Shown here: piece after piece, positions 26,730 to 35,461 of the stretch
Numbering within the stretch: position 1 is the first letter of the stretch
Layout of the letters: each line of letters starts with the position of its first letter
From: Mycolicibacterium monacense
GTDB taxonomy: Bacteria > Actinomycetota > Actinomycetes > Mycobacteriales > Mycobacteriaceae
Reading direction: 5' to 3'
Length of the DNA stretch: 64,000 bases
NCBI RefSeq assembly: GCF_010731575.1
Contig: NZ_AP022617.1
Location: 5,332,001-5,396,000, forward strand
The notes under the pieces: model-generated
The model's input: only the letters and a program-made list of their open reading frames with translations
Told to the model about the DNA's origin: nothing
Databases searched by the model: none
Made by a program: the position numbers and the translations under genes

Positions 26730-27677
26730 ATGTCAGCGAGCCCTGACAAATCCGGAATCTTGGTCGGTGTGGATGGCTCGGCGTTCTCCGACGTCGCGGT
26801 GCGGTGGGCGGTGCGCGAGGCCGTGATGCGTCAGGAAGAGCTCACGGTGATGGCGGTAGCGCAGCGGCACATGCCGCTCCTCGTCACCTACGACAATGAA
26901 AAAATCCTGAATTCGCGGCAGTCGCAGCACAGCGAAATCGACCAGGTGCTCGCCGACGCGTGTCGGATCGTCGACGACATGCTCGGCGAATCCAGGCCAG
27001 TCAGGGTGGAAATCGCGTTCATGTTCGCTCATCCGCTGGGCGGCCTCATCGAGGCCTCCGAGGAGATGCGGCTTGTGGTGGTCGGCTGCCGCGGTATGGG
27101 CGCGTGGGACCGACTGACGCTGGGTTCCGTCAGCAGCGGACTGGTCCGCCACGCGCATTGCCCGGTCGCGGTGATCCACAAGGAGCGCCCCGCATTGGAT
27201 GCGCACGCACCGATCCTGCTCGGCATCGACGGCTCACCGGCGTCGGAGTCGGCCACCGCTATGGCGTTCGAGGAGGCATCGCTGCGGGGTGCGCCGCTGA
27301 TCGCGGTGCACGCCTGGGCGGACCACTCGATGTCGGCCGCCGACCTCGACGGGGCGATGGACCAGCAGAAGGGCGCGGAGATACTGAGCGAACGCCTGGC
27401 GGGTTGGCAGGAGGATTACCCCGATGTCCAGGTGAAGCCCACCTTGATCGACCAGGATGCCGGCCGCTGGATGGTCAATCACTCCGATACGGCACAGCTC
27501 ATCGTCGTGGGAAGCCACGGCCGCGGCGGATTCGCCGGAATGTTGCTCGGATCAGTCAGCTCGACGGTGGTACACGCGGCTGAAGTGCCGGTGATCGTGG
27601 CCCGCACGCCTGTCGGGCCGACGCAGCCGTCCAACAGCGCCGCGCCGGCCAGTCACACCGATGCGCCGGGTCGATAG
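26730..27677 (+). CDS. Universal stress protein, tandem UspA domains
   Basis: A 315-residue protein of two UspA domains (residues about 7-150 and 158-295). Each has the ATP-binding glycine motif G-2x-G-9x-G-S: GCRGMGAWDRLTLGS in the first and GSHGRGGFAGMLLGS in the second. Each also has an N-terminal GVDGS/GIDGS aspartate. M. tuberculosis relatives such as Rv2623 and Rv2005c bind ATP and are induced by hypoxia and nitric oxide. GGAGG at correct spacing sets the ATG at 26730. A weak DosR-like box lies upstream. A Pro/Ala/Ser-rich tail of about 20 residues follows the second domain. Confidence 0.93.
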   Translation: MSASPDKSGILVGVDGSAFSDVAVRWAVREAVMRQEELTVMAVAQRHMPLLVTYDNEKILNSRQSQHSEIDQVLADACRIVDDMLGESRPVRVEIAFMFAHPLGGLIEASEEMRLVVVGCRGMGAWDRLTLGSVSSGLVRHAHCPVAVIHKERPALDAHAPILLGIDGSPASESATAMAFEEASLRGAPLIAVHAWADHSMSAADLDGAMDQQKGAEILSERLAGWQEDYPDVQVKPTLIDQDAGRWMVNHSDTAQLIVVGSHGRGGFAGMLLGSVSSTVVHAAEVPVIVARTPVGPTQPSNSAAPASHTDAPGR

Positions 27678-27693
27678 CGCCCCTTCCGGATCC

Positions 27694-28404
27694 TTACAGC
27701 CGGTCCACCGCGTACGTCGCGCCCTGCTGGGTCATCCCGTTGATCCCGTACAGCGCGTGCGCGATGCTCGGGCCCCCACCCGGCGTGCCGTCGCAGATCG
27801 TGTCGCCTTCCGCGCACAGCTGAAGCGTCTTCGGCGCGTAGAGCGGGCCGATGACGACCGGCGGGCTGCCGTACGTGCCGAGCCACTGCGGTGACGGCAG
27901 CCCGAACAGGGTGACCGCCGCGACGTGCTCGGCGACCTCCGCCGCGAGCGGCTGTGGGACGGCGTTGCGATACGAAGCGGGCACCGCGTCGGGGACCGTC
28001 GACGACGTCACGAATCCGGCGACGACCGCGCCCTGGGAGAATCCGCCCAGCACGATGCGGGTGTCCGGGCAGGTCGTGGCGATGGTCTGGACGCGGTTGC
28101 CGGCGTCGCGAATCCCTTCCACGACGGTCCTGGCCAGCTCGTCACGGGCGTCGAAGTTGCTGGATGCCGCGTAGTTGACCGCGTACACGCTCACGGTCCT
28201 GGGCGCGGCCTGCGCGCGGACGGCATCGACGAACGCCTGTCCGACGCCGCCGACACCGACCGCCTCGCCGGTGCCGCGGGCGAAGACGATCTCCACGTCC
28301 GGGCATGCCTGAGCCGATGCGGAAGGGGTGGCCACGCCCACCAATGCGGCCCAGGTGGTCACCGCCACCGCGCCGAGGACGCGACCGAACTGACGAACTC
28401 TCAT
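27694..28404 (-). CDS. Secreted cutinase-like serine esterase (CULP family)
   Basis: A 236-residue exported alpha/beta hydrolase. The signal peptide is residues 1-31 (ends SASA). The nucleophile is Ser123 in GGFSQG, the acid is Asp201 in AEGDTIC, and the base is His216 in PSIAHALYG. Four cysteines (34, 112, 197, 204) form the two conserved disulphides. Mycobacterial cutinase-like proteins are short-chain esterases, lipases or phospholipases acting outside the cell. The exact substrate cannot be read from sequence. AGGAG 7 nt before the ATG supports the start. Confidence 0.92.
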   Translation of the reverse strand: MRVRQFGRVLGAVAVTTWAALVGVATPSASAQACPDVEIVFARGTGEAVGVGGVGQAFVDAVRAQAAPRTVSVYAVNYAASSNFDARDELARTVVEGIRDAGNRVQTIATTCPDTRIVLGGFSQGAVVAGFVTSSTVPDAVPASYRNAVPQPLAAEVAEHVAAVTLFGLPSPQWLGTYGSPPVVIGPLYAPKTLQLCAEGDTICDGTPGGGPSIAHALYGINGMTQQGATYAVDRL

Positions 28405-28478
28405 GGGGGAACTCCTGTGCGACGTATTGTCCCGACGAGAGCCGGGATTACCCTGCCGTCGGCCGGTCAAACTCCGCG

Positions 28479-28484
28479 TAATCT
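28479..28484 (+). promoter_or_regulatory. Candidate -10 element of the NTF2-like gene
   Basis: TAATCT lies 8 nt before the ATG at 28493 with no Shine-Dalgarno sequence, a leaderless pattern. Confidence 0.4.
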
Positions 28485-28492
28485 CGCACGGT

Positions 28493-28876
28493 ATGACGAC
28501 ACCCGCGGTGATCCAGCGCTGGCTCGACCTCATCGACGGCGATCACGGCGACGTGACGCCCCTGCTCGCGCCGGACGCGGTGTTCTACTCGCCGGCGGTC
28601 TTCACGCCGCAGGAGGGGCGGGAGAAGACCGCCGCATATCTGAACGCCGCGGCGAAGGTGTTCGGCGGGAACGGGTTCGGCTACGTCAACCACTGGTACG
28701 CCGACCGTTCGGCGGTGCTGGAGTTCGTCGCCGAGATCGACGGCATCCACGTCAACGGCATCGACATGATCGAGTGGAACGATGCCGACGAGATCACGTC
28801 CTTCAAGGTGATGCTGCGCCCGTTCAAGGCGCTGCAGACCGTGATCCCCAAGATGGCCGAGTTGCTGCAGGCGTGA
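28493..28876 (+). CDS. NTF2-like / SnoaL-fold protein
   Basis: A 127-residue cone-shaped NTF2-fold protein. An N-terminal helix (VIQRWLDLIDGDHGDVTPLLAPDAVF) is followed by a curved sheet with YVNHWYADRSAVLEFVAEIDG and MIEWNDADEITSFKVMLRPFKAL, the usual SnoaL-like pattern. Members include small isomerases, hydrolases and ligand-binding proteins. This one has no assignable activity. It is followed by a phosphoesterase gene only 3 bp downstream, so they form an operon. Confidence 0.82.
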   Translation: MTTPAVIQRWLDLIDGDHGDVTPLLAPDAVFYSPAVFTPQEGREKTAAYLNAAAKVFGGNGFGYVNHWYADRSAVLEFVAEIDGIHVNGIDMIEWNDADEITSFKVMLRPFKALQTVIPKMAELLQA

Positions 28877-28879
28877 CGG

Positions 28880-29398
28880 ATGCGACTGCTGCTCATCTCC
28901 GACACCCATGTGCCGAAGCGTGCCCGTGACCTGCCCGCGGCCGTCTGGGACGAGGTGGCGCGCGCCGATGTGGTGATCCACGCCGGTGACTGGGTCGAAC
29001 CGGGTCTGTTGGACGCCCTCGAGGAGCGCGCGACGCGGTTGGTGGCGTGCTGGGGCAACAACGACGGCGACGAGTTGCGTCGCCGGCTGCCCGAACGTGC
29101 GGACGTCACCCTCGACGGTGTGCGGTTCACCGTGGTGCACGAGACCGGCGCCTCGGGTGCGCGCGACGCCCGGATGGCCAAGCTCTATCCGGACACCGAC
29201 GTGCTGGTGTTCGGGCACAGCCACATCCCGTGGGATACGACGGCGGCGACGGGTCTGCGACTACTCAACCCTGGGTCGCCCACCGACCGCCGTCGACAGC
29301 CGCACTGCACGTACATGACGACGACGGTCGCCGACGGGGCGTTGGGTGACGTCGTGCTGCACAACCTCGTGCCCACGAGCGTGGACCGGCGTGGCTGA
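28880..29398 (+). CDS. Calcineurin-like phosphoesterase (YfcE/MJ0936 type)
   Basis: A 172-residue metallophosphoesterase. Metal ligands appear in order: ISDTH (Asp8, His10), HAGDW (Asp near 37), CWGNND (Asn near 60), VVHE, and FGHSHIP near residue 115. This compact version belongs to the YfcE/MJ0936 group of cytosolic phosphodiesterases with broad activity on model substrates. Its natural substrate is unknown. The next gene starts inside it with an 8-bp overlap. Confidence 0.9.
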   Translation: MRLLLISDTHVPKRARDLPAAVWDEVARADVVIHAGDWVEPGLLDALEERATRLVACWGNNDGDELRRRLPERADVTLDGVRFTVVHETGASGARDARMAKLYPDTDVLVFGHSHIPWDTTAATGLRLLNPGSPTDRRRQPHCTYMTTTVADGALGDVVLHNLVPTSVDRRG

Positions 29399-29804
29399 CC
29401 GTCCCGCCCGAGTCGCCGACGTCCACGAGATCGCGGCCGCGATGCCGCACACCAAACGCATCGAGGGTCCGAAGGGCAACGCGATCTATCAGGTCGGCGG
29501 TAAGTCGTTCGTGTTCTTCCGGACCCCGCAGCCGGACGCCGCGGACCCGGTGACCGGTGAGCGCTACCCGGACGTGATCATGATCTGGGTGGAAACCGAG
29601 GCGGACAAGCTGGCACTGATCCAGGATCCGCACTCGCCGTTCTTCACCACCGACCGGTTCGACGGTCACCTGTCGGTTCTGTTGCGCGGCAAGGACATCG
29701 GACAGATCGGCGTCGAGGAACTCACCGAGTTGATCCAGGATGCGTGGTTGTCACGCGCGTCGCGGCGGCGGGCGGAACGCTGGCTGGCCGACCGGCACTG
29801 CTGA
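29391..29804 (+). CDS. MmcQ/YjbR-family protein
   Basis: A 137-residue protein of the MmcQ/YjbR family (CyaY-like fold). It carries the conserved parts IYQVGGKSFVFFR and DGHLSVLLRG and the C-terminal ELTELIQDAWLSRASRR helix. Family members are thought to bind DNA or nucleotides, but no firm function is known. GTG at 29391 is the only start that keeps the conserved N-terminus, and it overlaps the phosphoesterase stop by 8 bp. Confidence 0.82.
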   Translation: MADRPARVADVHEIAAAMPHTKRIEGPKGNAIYQVGGKSFVFFRTPQPDAADPVTGERYPDVIMIWVETEADKLALIQDPHSPFFTTDRFDGHLSVLLRGKDIGQIGVEELTELIQDAWLSRASRRRAERWLADRHC

Positions 29805-29847
29805 CAAGCCACTGCGCGCCGGTGATCATGGTGACATCATCGCCAGG

Positions 29848-31350
29848 GTGGCCCCCGAGACCCCGCAGTCCATCGCCTACCCCGCACCCGGTTCGCATCC
29901 GCACCGGATCGAGGAGGAAAAACTCGATCCCCACGTCATCGTGTTGTTCGGGGCGACCGGCGATCTGGCGAAACGCAAACTCCTGCCCGGGATGGCCTAC
30001 CTGGTCCAGTCCGCGTTGGCGCCCAAGATCCGGGTGGTCGGCACGTCACTGGAGGACCTCAGCGGCGACGAGTTCCGGGCGCTGGCGCGCGAGGCCGTCG
30101 ACGCGTTCGGCAGCCACGAACTCAGCGACGAGGAGTGGGAGGGCTTCGCCTGCCGCATCTCCTACGTGCCGCAGAGCGCGGGACCCGAAGCCCTCGCGGA
30201 CGCGGTGAAGGCGGCCGAGGCCGAACTGGGGCCGGACACGCGACGGTTGCACTATCTGTCGGTCCCGCCCAAGGCGGCCAAGGCCGTCATCACCATGCTC
30301 AAGGAGTCCGGCCTCGTCGACCGCTCGCGGGTGGTGATGGAGAAACCGTTCGGCACCGACCTGGCCAGCGCCTGCGAACTCAACGCCTTCGTCCACGACA
30401 CCTTCGACGAATCGCAGATCTTCCGCATCGACCACTTCCTCGGCAAGGAGGCGGCGCAGAACATCCTGGCGTTCCGGTTCGCCAACGGCCTGTTCGAACC
30501 GATCTGGAACCGCAACTTCATCGACCACATCCAGATCGACATCCCGGAGAAACTCGGCCTCGACGAGCGGGCCGACTTCTACGAGAGCACCGGGGCCTAC
30601 AAGGACATGGTGGTGACCCACCTGTTCCAGGTGATGGCCTTCGTCGTGATGGAGCCGCCGACCGCGCTGGAGCCCAGGGCGATCAGCGAGGAGAAGAACA
30701 AGGTCTTCCGGTCGATGCTGCCGGTCGACCCGGCCAAGGTGATCCGCGGGCAGTACGTCGGGTACCGGCGCGAGGACGGGGTCGCACCGGATTCGGAGAC
30801 CGAGACGTTCATCGCGCTGCAGGTCGGCATCGACAACTGGCGCTGGGCCGGTGTGCCGATCTATCTGCGCACCGGCAAGAAGATGGCCGAGGGGCAGCGG
30901 ATCATCTCGATCGCGTTCAGAGAGGCGCCGCGCTCGATGTTCCCGGCCGGTTCGGGTGTCGGGTCGCAGGGTCCGGACCACCTCACGTTCGACCTGGCCG
31001 ACAACTCCAAGGTGTCGCTGTCGTTCTACGGCAAGCGGCCGGGGCCGGGCATGAAGCTGGACAAGCTGTCCATGCAGTTCTCCACTCAGGAGACCGGACG
31101 CGTCGGCGATGTGCTCGAGGCCTACGAACGCCTGATCCTCGACGCGATGCGCGGTGACCACACGCTGTTCACGACGGCCGCGGGTATCGAGTCGCTGTGG
31201 GACCGATCGACCCCGCTGCTCGAGGACCCGCCGCCGGTGAAGGTGTACCAACCCGGGACCTGGGGGCCCAACGCCATCCACCAGCTGATCGCCCCGAATG
31301 CATGGCGGCTTCCGTTCGAACGGGAGTGGCGCGAGAAGGCACCGGAGTAG
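29848..31350 (+). CDS. zwf: Glucose-6-phosphate 1-dehydrogenase
   Basis: A 500-residue enzyme of the oxidative pentose phosphate pathway, converting glucose 6-phosphate to 6-phosphogluconolactone and making NADPH. The nucleotide motif is GATGDLAKRK (residues 35-44), EKPFGTD is at 165-171, the substrate motif RIDHFLGKE is at 193-201, and the general-base His region is FYESTGAYKDMVVTH. GTG at 29848 is inferred from frame and homology, since no clear Shine-Dalgarno or -10 hexamer precedes it. It is monocistronic or the end of the 28493-29804 operon. Mycobacteria usually have more than one zwf-type gene, so this may be a paralogue of the one in the tkt-tal locus. Confidence 0.95.
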   Translation: MAPETPQSIAYPAPGSHPHRIEEEKLDPHVIVLFGATGDLAKRKLLPGMAYLVQSALAPKIRVVGTSLEDLSGDEFRALAREAVDAFGSHELSDEEWEGFACRISYVPQSAGPEALADAVKAAEAELGPDTRRLHYLSVPPKAAKAVITMLKESGLVDRSRVVMEKPFGTDLASACELNAFVHDTFDESQIFRIDHFLGKEAAQNILAFRFANGLFEPIWNRNFIDHIQIDIPEKLGLDERADFYESTGAYKDMVVTHLFQVMAFVVMEPPTALEPRAISEEKNKVFRSMLPVDPAKVIRGQYVGYRREDGVAPDSETETFIALQVGIDNWRWAGVPIYLRTGKKMAEGQRIISIAFREAPRSMFPAGSGVGSQGPDHLTFDLADNSKVSLSFYGKRPGPGMKLDKLSMQFSTQETGRVGDVLEAYERLILDAMRGDHTLFTTAAGIESLWDRSTPLLEDPPPVKVYQPGTWGPNAIHQLIAPNAWRLPFEREWREKAPE

Positions 31351-31351
31351 C

Positions 31352-31690
31352 TCAGCCGGTCTTCGCCGCGCAGATCAGATCGATGTGCCTGGTGGCCCAA
31401 TCGCCCAGCGGTGCGAGCGCGTCCAACAGTTCCCGGCCCACCGGCGTCATCGAGTACTCCACCCGCGGCGGCACCTCGTGGTAGCTCTCGCGGTGCACCA
31501 CGCCGTGGCGCTGCAGTTCTTTGAGGTGCTGGGTGAGCATCTTCTGCGAGACGCCGGCCAGGCTGCGGTGCAGCGCGTTGAACCGCTTGGGGCCGTCCTG
31601 CAGCTCCCAGAGGATCAAGGGTTTCCACTTCCCGTCGACCACCGCCATCGCGGCGTCGAGACCGCAGGTGTACTCACCGAGTTGACTCAT
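31352..31690 (-). CDS. HxlR-family transcriptional regulator
   Basis: A 112-residue winged-helix protein with the typical HxlR layout: CGLDAAMAVVDGKWKPLILWEL at the N-terminus with a cysteine at position 9 that could sense oxidants or electrophiles, then GVSQKMLTQHLKELQRHGVV as recognition region and VEYSMTPVGREL as wing. AGGAG precedes the ATG at 31690. It is divergent from two imine-reductase-like genes, and an inverted repeat lies in the gap, so it probably controls them. Its 3' end is one base from the convergent zwf stop. Confidence 0.9.
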   Translation of the reverse strand: MSQLGEYTCGLDAAMAVVDGKWKPLILWELQDGPKRFNALHRSLAGVSQKMLTQHLKELQRHGVVHRESYHEVPPRVEYSMTPVGRELLDALAPLGDWATRHIDLICAAKTG

Positions 31691-31712
31691 CAGAGCTCCT
31701 GTTCAGCGCCAT

Positions 31713-31732
31713 TACTTACCGCTTGGTGAGTA
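31713..31732. promoter_or_regulatory. Inverted repeat, candidate HxlR operator
   Basis: TACTTACC at 31713-31720 and GGTGAGTA at 31725-31732 pair at 7 of 8 positions around a GCTT centre. ACT/AGT-type arms are usual for HxlR operators. It lies between the HxlR gene and the imine-reductase-like operon, 22 bp from the HxlR start and 56 bp from the other. Confidence 0.55.
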
Positions 31733-31788
31733 TGGCACTTTGAAGTGGGTACTTGTCGAGATCTCCGCGTCGACCCGACGATGAGGAC

Positions 31789-32658
31789 ATGACAACCGCG
31801 AGTTTTCTGGGAACCGGCGAGATGGGGTCGGCGCTCACCCGCGCCGCGGCGGGCGCCGGCCATCGGGTGATCGCCTGGAACCGCACGCCGCACCGGGCGA
31901 CGGCCCTGAGGTCGGCGGGTGTGAGTGTGGCCGGATCCGTCGCCGAGGCAGTCGAATCCGCCGAGATCGTCGTCGTCTGCCTGTTCGACCACGAATCGGT
32001 GCGCCGGGTGCTCGACCCGGTCGCGGACCGACTGGCGGGCCGTCGCCTCGTCAACGTCACCACCACCACCCCCGACGCGGCCCGCGAACTGGCCGACTGG
32101 TCGGCCGACCGCGGCGCGGACTACCTCGACGGGGGGATCATGGCCGTGCCGTCGATGATCGGCACGCCCGGGTCTTCGGTGTACTACAGCGGTTCACGCG
32201 CCGTCTTCGACGGTTGCGGTGAGCTTCTGGAAACGTGGGGTGCGGCCGAGTACTTCGGTGACGACCCGGGACTGGCATCCCTGCACGACCTCGCGCTCCT
32301 GTCGGCGATGTACGTCATGTTCGCCGGGTTCTTCCACGGCGCCGCGATGGTCGCCACCGCCGGCACGTCGGCCACCGAATTCGCGGGCCGGGCCACCGCG
32401 TGGTTGCAGGCCCTTCTGCCGGCACTCGCCGAGTACGCCGAGTTCATCGACGGCGGCGACTACACGAGGCCGGGGCAGCAGAGTCTCGAGTTCTCCGACA
32501 TCAGCGAAATCGTCGAGGCGAGCGGCGCGGCCGGAATCAGCACCGAGGTGGTCGACACGGTGCAGCGGCTCATCCGCAGGCAGATCGACACCGGTCACGG
32601 CGCGGAAGGGTTCGCCCGCGTCATCGAGAGCATCCGGAACCCGTTGGGGGCGGCATGA
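31789..32658 (+). CDS. NAD(P)-dependent imine reductase-like oxidoreductase, copy 1
   Basis: A 289-residue protein of the 6-phosphogluconate/3-hydroxyisobutyrate dehydrogenase superfamily, imine reductase branch. The Rossmann motif is LGTGEMGSAL, the cofactor loop VIAWNRTPHRA (Arg/Thr after Asn suggests NADPH), the interdomain region YLDGGIMAVPSMIGTP, and the dimerising helix contains HDLALLSAMYVMFAGF. The usual catalytic lysine of hydroxyacid dehydrogenases is absent, as in imine reductases. The physiological substrate is unknown. It overlaps copy 2 by 4 nt (ATGA). Confidence 0.85.
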   Translation: MTTASFLGTGEMGSALTRAAAGAGHRVIAWNRTPHRATALRSAGVSVAGSVAEAVESAEIVVVCLFDHESVRRVLDPVADRLAGRRLVNVTTTTPDAARELADWSADRGADYLDGGIMAVPSMIGTPGSSVYYSGSRAVFDGCGELLETWGAAEYFGDDPGLASLHDLALLSAMYVMFAGFFHGAAMVATAGTSATEFAGRATAWLQALLPALAEYAEFIDGGDYTRPGQQSLEFSDISEIVEASGAAGISTEVVDTVQRLIRRQIDTGHGAEGFARVIESIRNPLGAA

Positions 32659-33506
32659 TCTCGGTCCTCGGCCAGGGGCCGATGGGGCAGGCGTTGACGA
32701 ATGCCCTGCTCGATGCCGGGTGCCGCACGACCGTGTGGAACCGCACCGCCGCCAGGGCCGACGGCGTCCGCGCCCGCGGGGCGCGGTGGGCCGACAGTCC
32801 CGCCGACGCCATCGCCGCCGCGGACGTCACGTTGGTCAACGTCGTCGATCAGGCCGTGCTCGACGATGTGGTGACCGCCGCCGGCCATGCGGTCGCAGGC
32901 CGGGTCATCGTCGGCCTGGCCTCGGACACTCCCGACACCGCGCGCGACACCGCCATGCTGGTCGAAAAGCTCGGCGGCCGCTATCTCGACGGGGCGATCA
33001 TGACGCCGACCGACACCATCGGCAGCGCACACGCCAGCATCCTGTTCTCGGGACCGCGCGATCTCTACGACACCCATCGCGAGGTGTTCGACGTGCTGGC
33101 CACCACGACGTGGCTCGGCGACGACCCGGGTCGGGCCGCCGCATTCGACATGGCACTGCTCGACCTGTTCTGGACGTCGGTCAGCGGTGTGCTGCACGCC
33201 GTGAACGTCGCTCGGGCCAATGGGATCTCGCCGATGGAACTGCTGCCGCACGCGCAGGGCATCGTCGGCATCCTGCCCCCGATCGTCGACGAACTGCTCG
33301 AGCGGATCGACGCGGACCGGCACGACGACAGCCGCGCGCAGGTCGCCTCGGTCGCCGCGTCGGTGCGCCACCTCATCGCGGCGTCGCGGGCGGCGGGTGT
33401 GGACGCCGGTGCGCTGGAGGCCTTCCGCGGGTACGTCGACACCGCGGTGGCGGCCGGTTACGGCGCCGACGAGATCAGCCGCATCGGACAGACGATGAGT
33501 TCGTGA
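32655..33506 (+). CDS. NAD(P)-dependent imine reductase-like oxidoreductase, copy 2
   Basis: A 283-residue paralogue of the preceding protein with the same layout: LGQGPMGQAL, TTVWNRTAARA, YLDGAIMTPTDTIGSA, and FDMALLDLFWTSVSGVLHA in the helix used for dimerisation. The two genes are a diverged tandem duplication in one operon, so they may form a heterodimer or act on related substrates. The start overlaps the stop of copy 1. Divergence from an HxlR regulator suggests induction by a small reactive compound. Confidence 0.85.
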   Translation: MISVLGQGPMGQALTNALLDAGCRTTVWNRTAARADGVRARGARWADSPADAIAAADVTLVNVVDQAVLDDVVTAAGHAVAGRVIVGLASDTPDTARDTAMLVEKLGGRYLDGAIMTPTDTIGSAHASILFSGPRDLYDTHREVFDVLATTTWLGDDPGRAAAFDMALLDLFWTSVSGVLHAVNVARANGISPMELLPHAQGIVGILPPIVDELLERIDADRHDDSRAQVASVAASVRHLIAASRAAGVDAGALEAFRGYVDTAVAAGYGADEISRIGQTMSS

Positions 33507-33558
33507 ACAGTGCGCCGTTCCCTCGCACATCGCCGGTCACGGTGGCAGGGTCGTCGAC

Positions 33559-35436
33559 ATGGACTCGAAGCCACCGAGTGACGCCATCCAAGCGGCCCAC
33601 CGGCATCACCTGAGCACCCTGCCGTTCACCGACAGAGCGGATTTCGTCGACGCCGACCGCGGGTTCATCGCCGCGCTCGAGCCGTGCGTGGTCGCCGCGG
33701 CCGACGGGCGGGTGGTGTGGGACAACGACGTCTACGCGTTCCTCGACGGGGAGGCGCCGGCGTCGGTGCACCCCAGCCTGTGGCGGCAGTCCCAACTCGC
33801 CGCCAAACAGGGGCTGTACGAAGTGGTCGAGGGCATCTACCAGGTCCGCGGCCTCGACCTGTCGAACATCACATTCGTCGAGGGGGACACCGGCGTCATC
33901 GTCATCGACCCGCTGATCTCGACCGAGACCGCGGCCGCGGCGTTGGCGCTCTACCGCCAGCACCGCGGCGACCGTGCGGTGACCGCTGTCATCTACACCC
34001 ACAGTCACGTCGACCACTTCGGCGGCGTGCTCGGCGTAACCTCCCAGGCCGACGTCGATGCCGGCAAGGTGGCCGTGCTGGCGCCGGAGGGTTTCGTCGA
34101 ACACGCGGTGCAGGAGAACGTCTATGCCGGCACCGCAATGGCCCGCCGGGCCACGTACATGTACGGGACGCTGTTGGCGCGCGGACCGCGGGGCCAGGTG
34201 GGATGTGGCTTGGGGCAACAGACTTCGACGGGTGAGGTCGCCTTGGTCGTGCCCACGCTCGACATCCGCGAGACGGGCGAGGCGCACACGATCGACGGTG
34301 TCGAGATCGAGTTCCAGATGGCGCCGGGGACCGAGGCGCCTGCCGAGATGCACTTCTACTTCCCGCGCTACCGCGCGCTGTGCATGGCCGAGAACGCGAC
34401 GCACAACCTGCACAACCTGCTCACGCTGCGCGGGGCCCTGGTACGCGATCCGCACGCGTGGTCGGGCTACCTCACCGAGGCGATCGACACCTTCGCCGAC
34501 AAGGCCGACGTCGTGTTCGCCTCCCATCACTGGCCGACCTGGGGCCGCGACCGCATCACCGAATACCTGTCGCTGCAACGCGATATGTACGCCTACCTGC
34601 ACGACCAGACGCTGCGCATGCTCAACCAGGGGCACACCGGCATCGAGATCGCCGAGCAGTTCCAGATGCCACCCGCGCTGGAGCGGGCCTGGCACACCCA
34701 CGGCTACTACGGTTCGGTCAGCCACAACGTCAAGGCGGTCTACCAGCGCTACATGGGCTGGTTCGACGGCAACCCCGGCCGACTGTGGGCGCACCCGCCG
34801 GAGGCGCTGGCCACCCGGTATGCCGAGGCCCTCGGCGGCGTCGACCGGGTGGTCGAGCTGGCCAGGAAAGCCTGCGACGAGGGTGACTTCCGCTGGGCGG
34901 CAACGCTGCTCGATCACGCCGTGTTCGCCGACCAGAATCACACCGAGGCCCGGCAACTCTACGCCGACACTCTCGAGCAGCTGGCCTACGGCGCGGAGAA
35001 CGGGGTGTGGCGCAACTTCTTCCTGTCCGGGGCCGCCGAACTGCGCGACGGCAACTTCGGCACCGCGGTCCAGTCCACGTCACCGACCCTGCTGAGCGAA
35101 CTGACTCCGGCGCAGATGTTCGACAGCCTCGCCATCAGCATCAACGGCCCCCGCGCCTGGGATCTCGACGTGGCGGTGGACGTGACGTTCCTCGACACCG
35201 GCGACAACTACCGGCTGACGCTGCGCAACGGAGTCCTGGTGCACCGCAAGGTCTCTGCCGACGAGTCGAGTGTGCAGGCCACGATCCGGCTGGCGAACAA
35301 GGTGCGGTTGCTGGCCTACGCCGCGGGCGACACCACGTCGCCGGGCGTCGAGATCACCGGTGACGAGGCGGCGCTGGCGAACATCGTGGGGGTGCTCGAC
35401 CGCCCGGACCCCGCTTTCGACATCGTCATGCCGTAG
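33559..35436 (+). CDS. Metallo-beta-lactamase-fold alkyl sulfatase (Rv3762c-like)
   Basis: A 625-residue type III sulfatase related to SdsA1. The metal motif is THSHVDHFGG (His148, His150, Asp152, His153), with further ligands in APGTEAPAEMHFYF, AENATHNLHNL and FASHHWPTWG. A helical dimerisation region at about 410-500 is followed by an SCP2-like C-terminal domain from about 510. These enzymes hydrolyse alkyl sulfates such as SDS to alcohol and sulfate. There is no obvious signal peptide, so it appears cytoplasmic. It sits 52 bp after the imine-reductase pair. The upstream neighbour differs from M. tuberculosis, where lpqH is adjacent. Confidence 0.93.
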   Translation: MDSKPPSDAIQAAHRHHLSTLPFTDRADFVDADRGFIAALEPCVVAAADGRVVWDNDVYAFLDGEAPASVHPSLWRQSQLAAKQGLYEVVEGIYQVRGLDLSNITFVEGDTGVIVIDPLISTETAAAALALYRQHRGDRAVTAVIYTHSHVDHFGGVLGVTSQADVDAGKVAVLAPEGFVEHAVQENVYAGTAMARRATYMYGTLLARGPRGQVGCGLGQQTSTGEVALVVPTLDIRETGEAHTIDGVEIEFQMAPGTEAPAEMHFYFPRYRALCMAENATHNLHNLLTLRGALVRDPHAWSGYLTEAIDTFADKADVVFASHHWPTWGRDRITEYLSLQRDMYAYLHDQTLRMLNQGHTGIEIAEQFQMPPALERAWHTHGYYGSVSHNVKAVYQRYMGWFDGNPGRLWAHPPEALATRYAEALGGVDRVVELARKACDEGDFRWAATLLDHAVFADQNHTEARQLYADTLEQLAYGAENGVWRNFFLSGAAELRDGNFGTAVQSTSPTLLSELTPAQMFDSLAISINGPRAWDLDVAVDVTFLDTGDNYRLTLRNGVLVHRKVSADESSVQATIRLANKVRLLAYAAGDTTSPGVEITGDEAALANIVGVLDRPDPAFDIVMP

Positions 35437-35461
35437 CCTCGGCGACCCGTCGCGGACGGCG

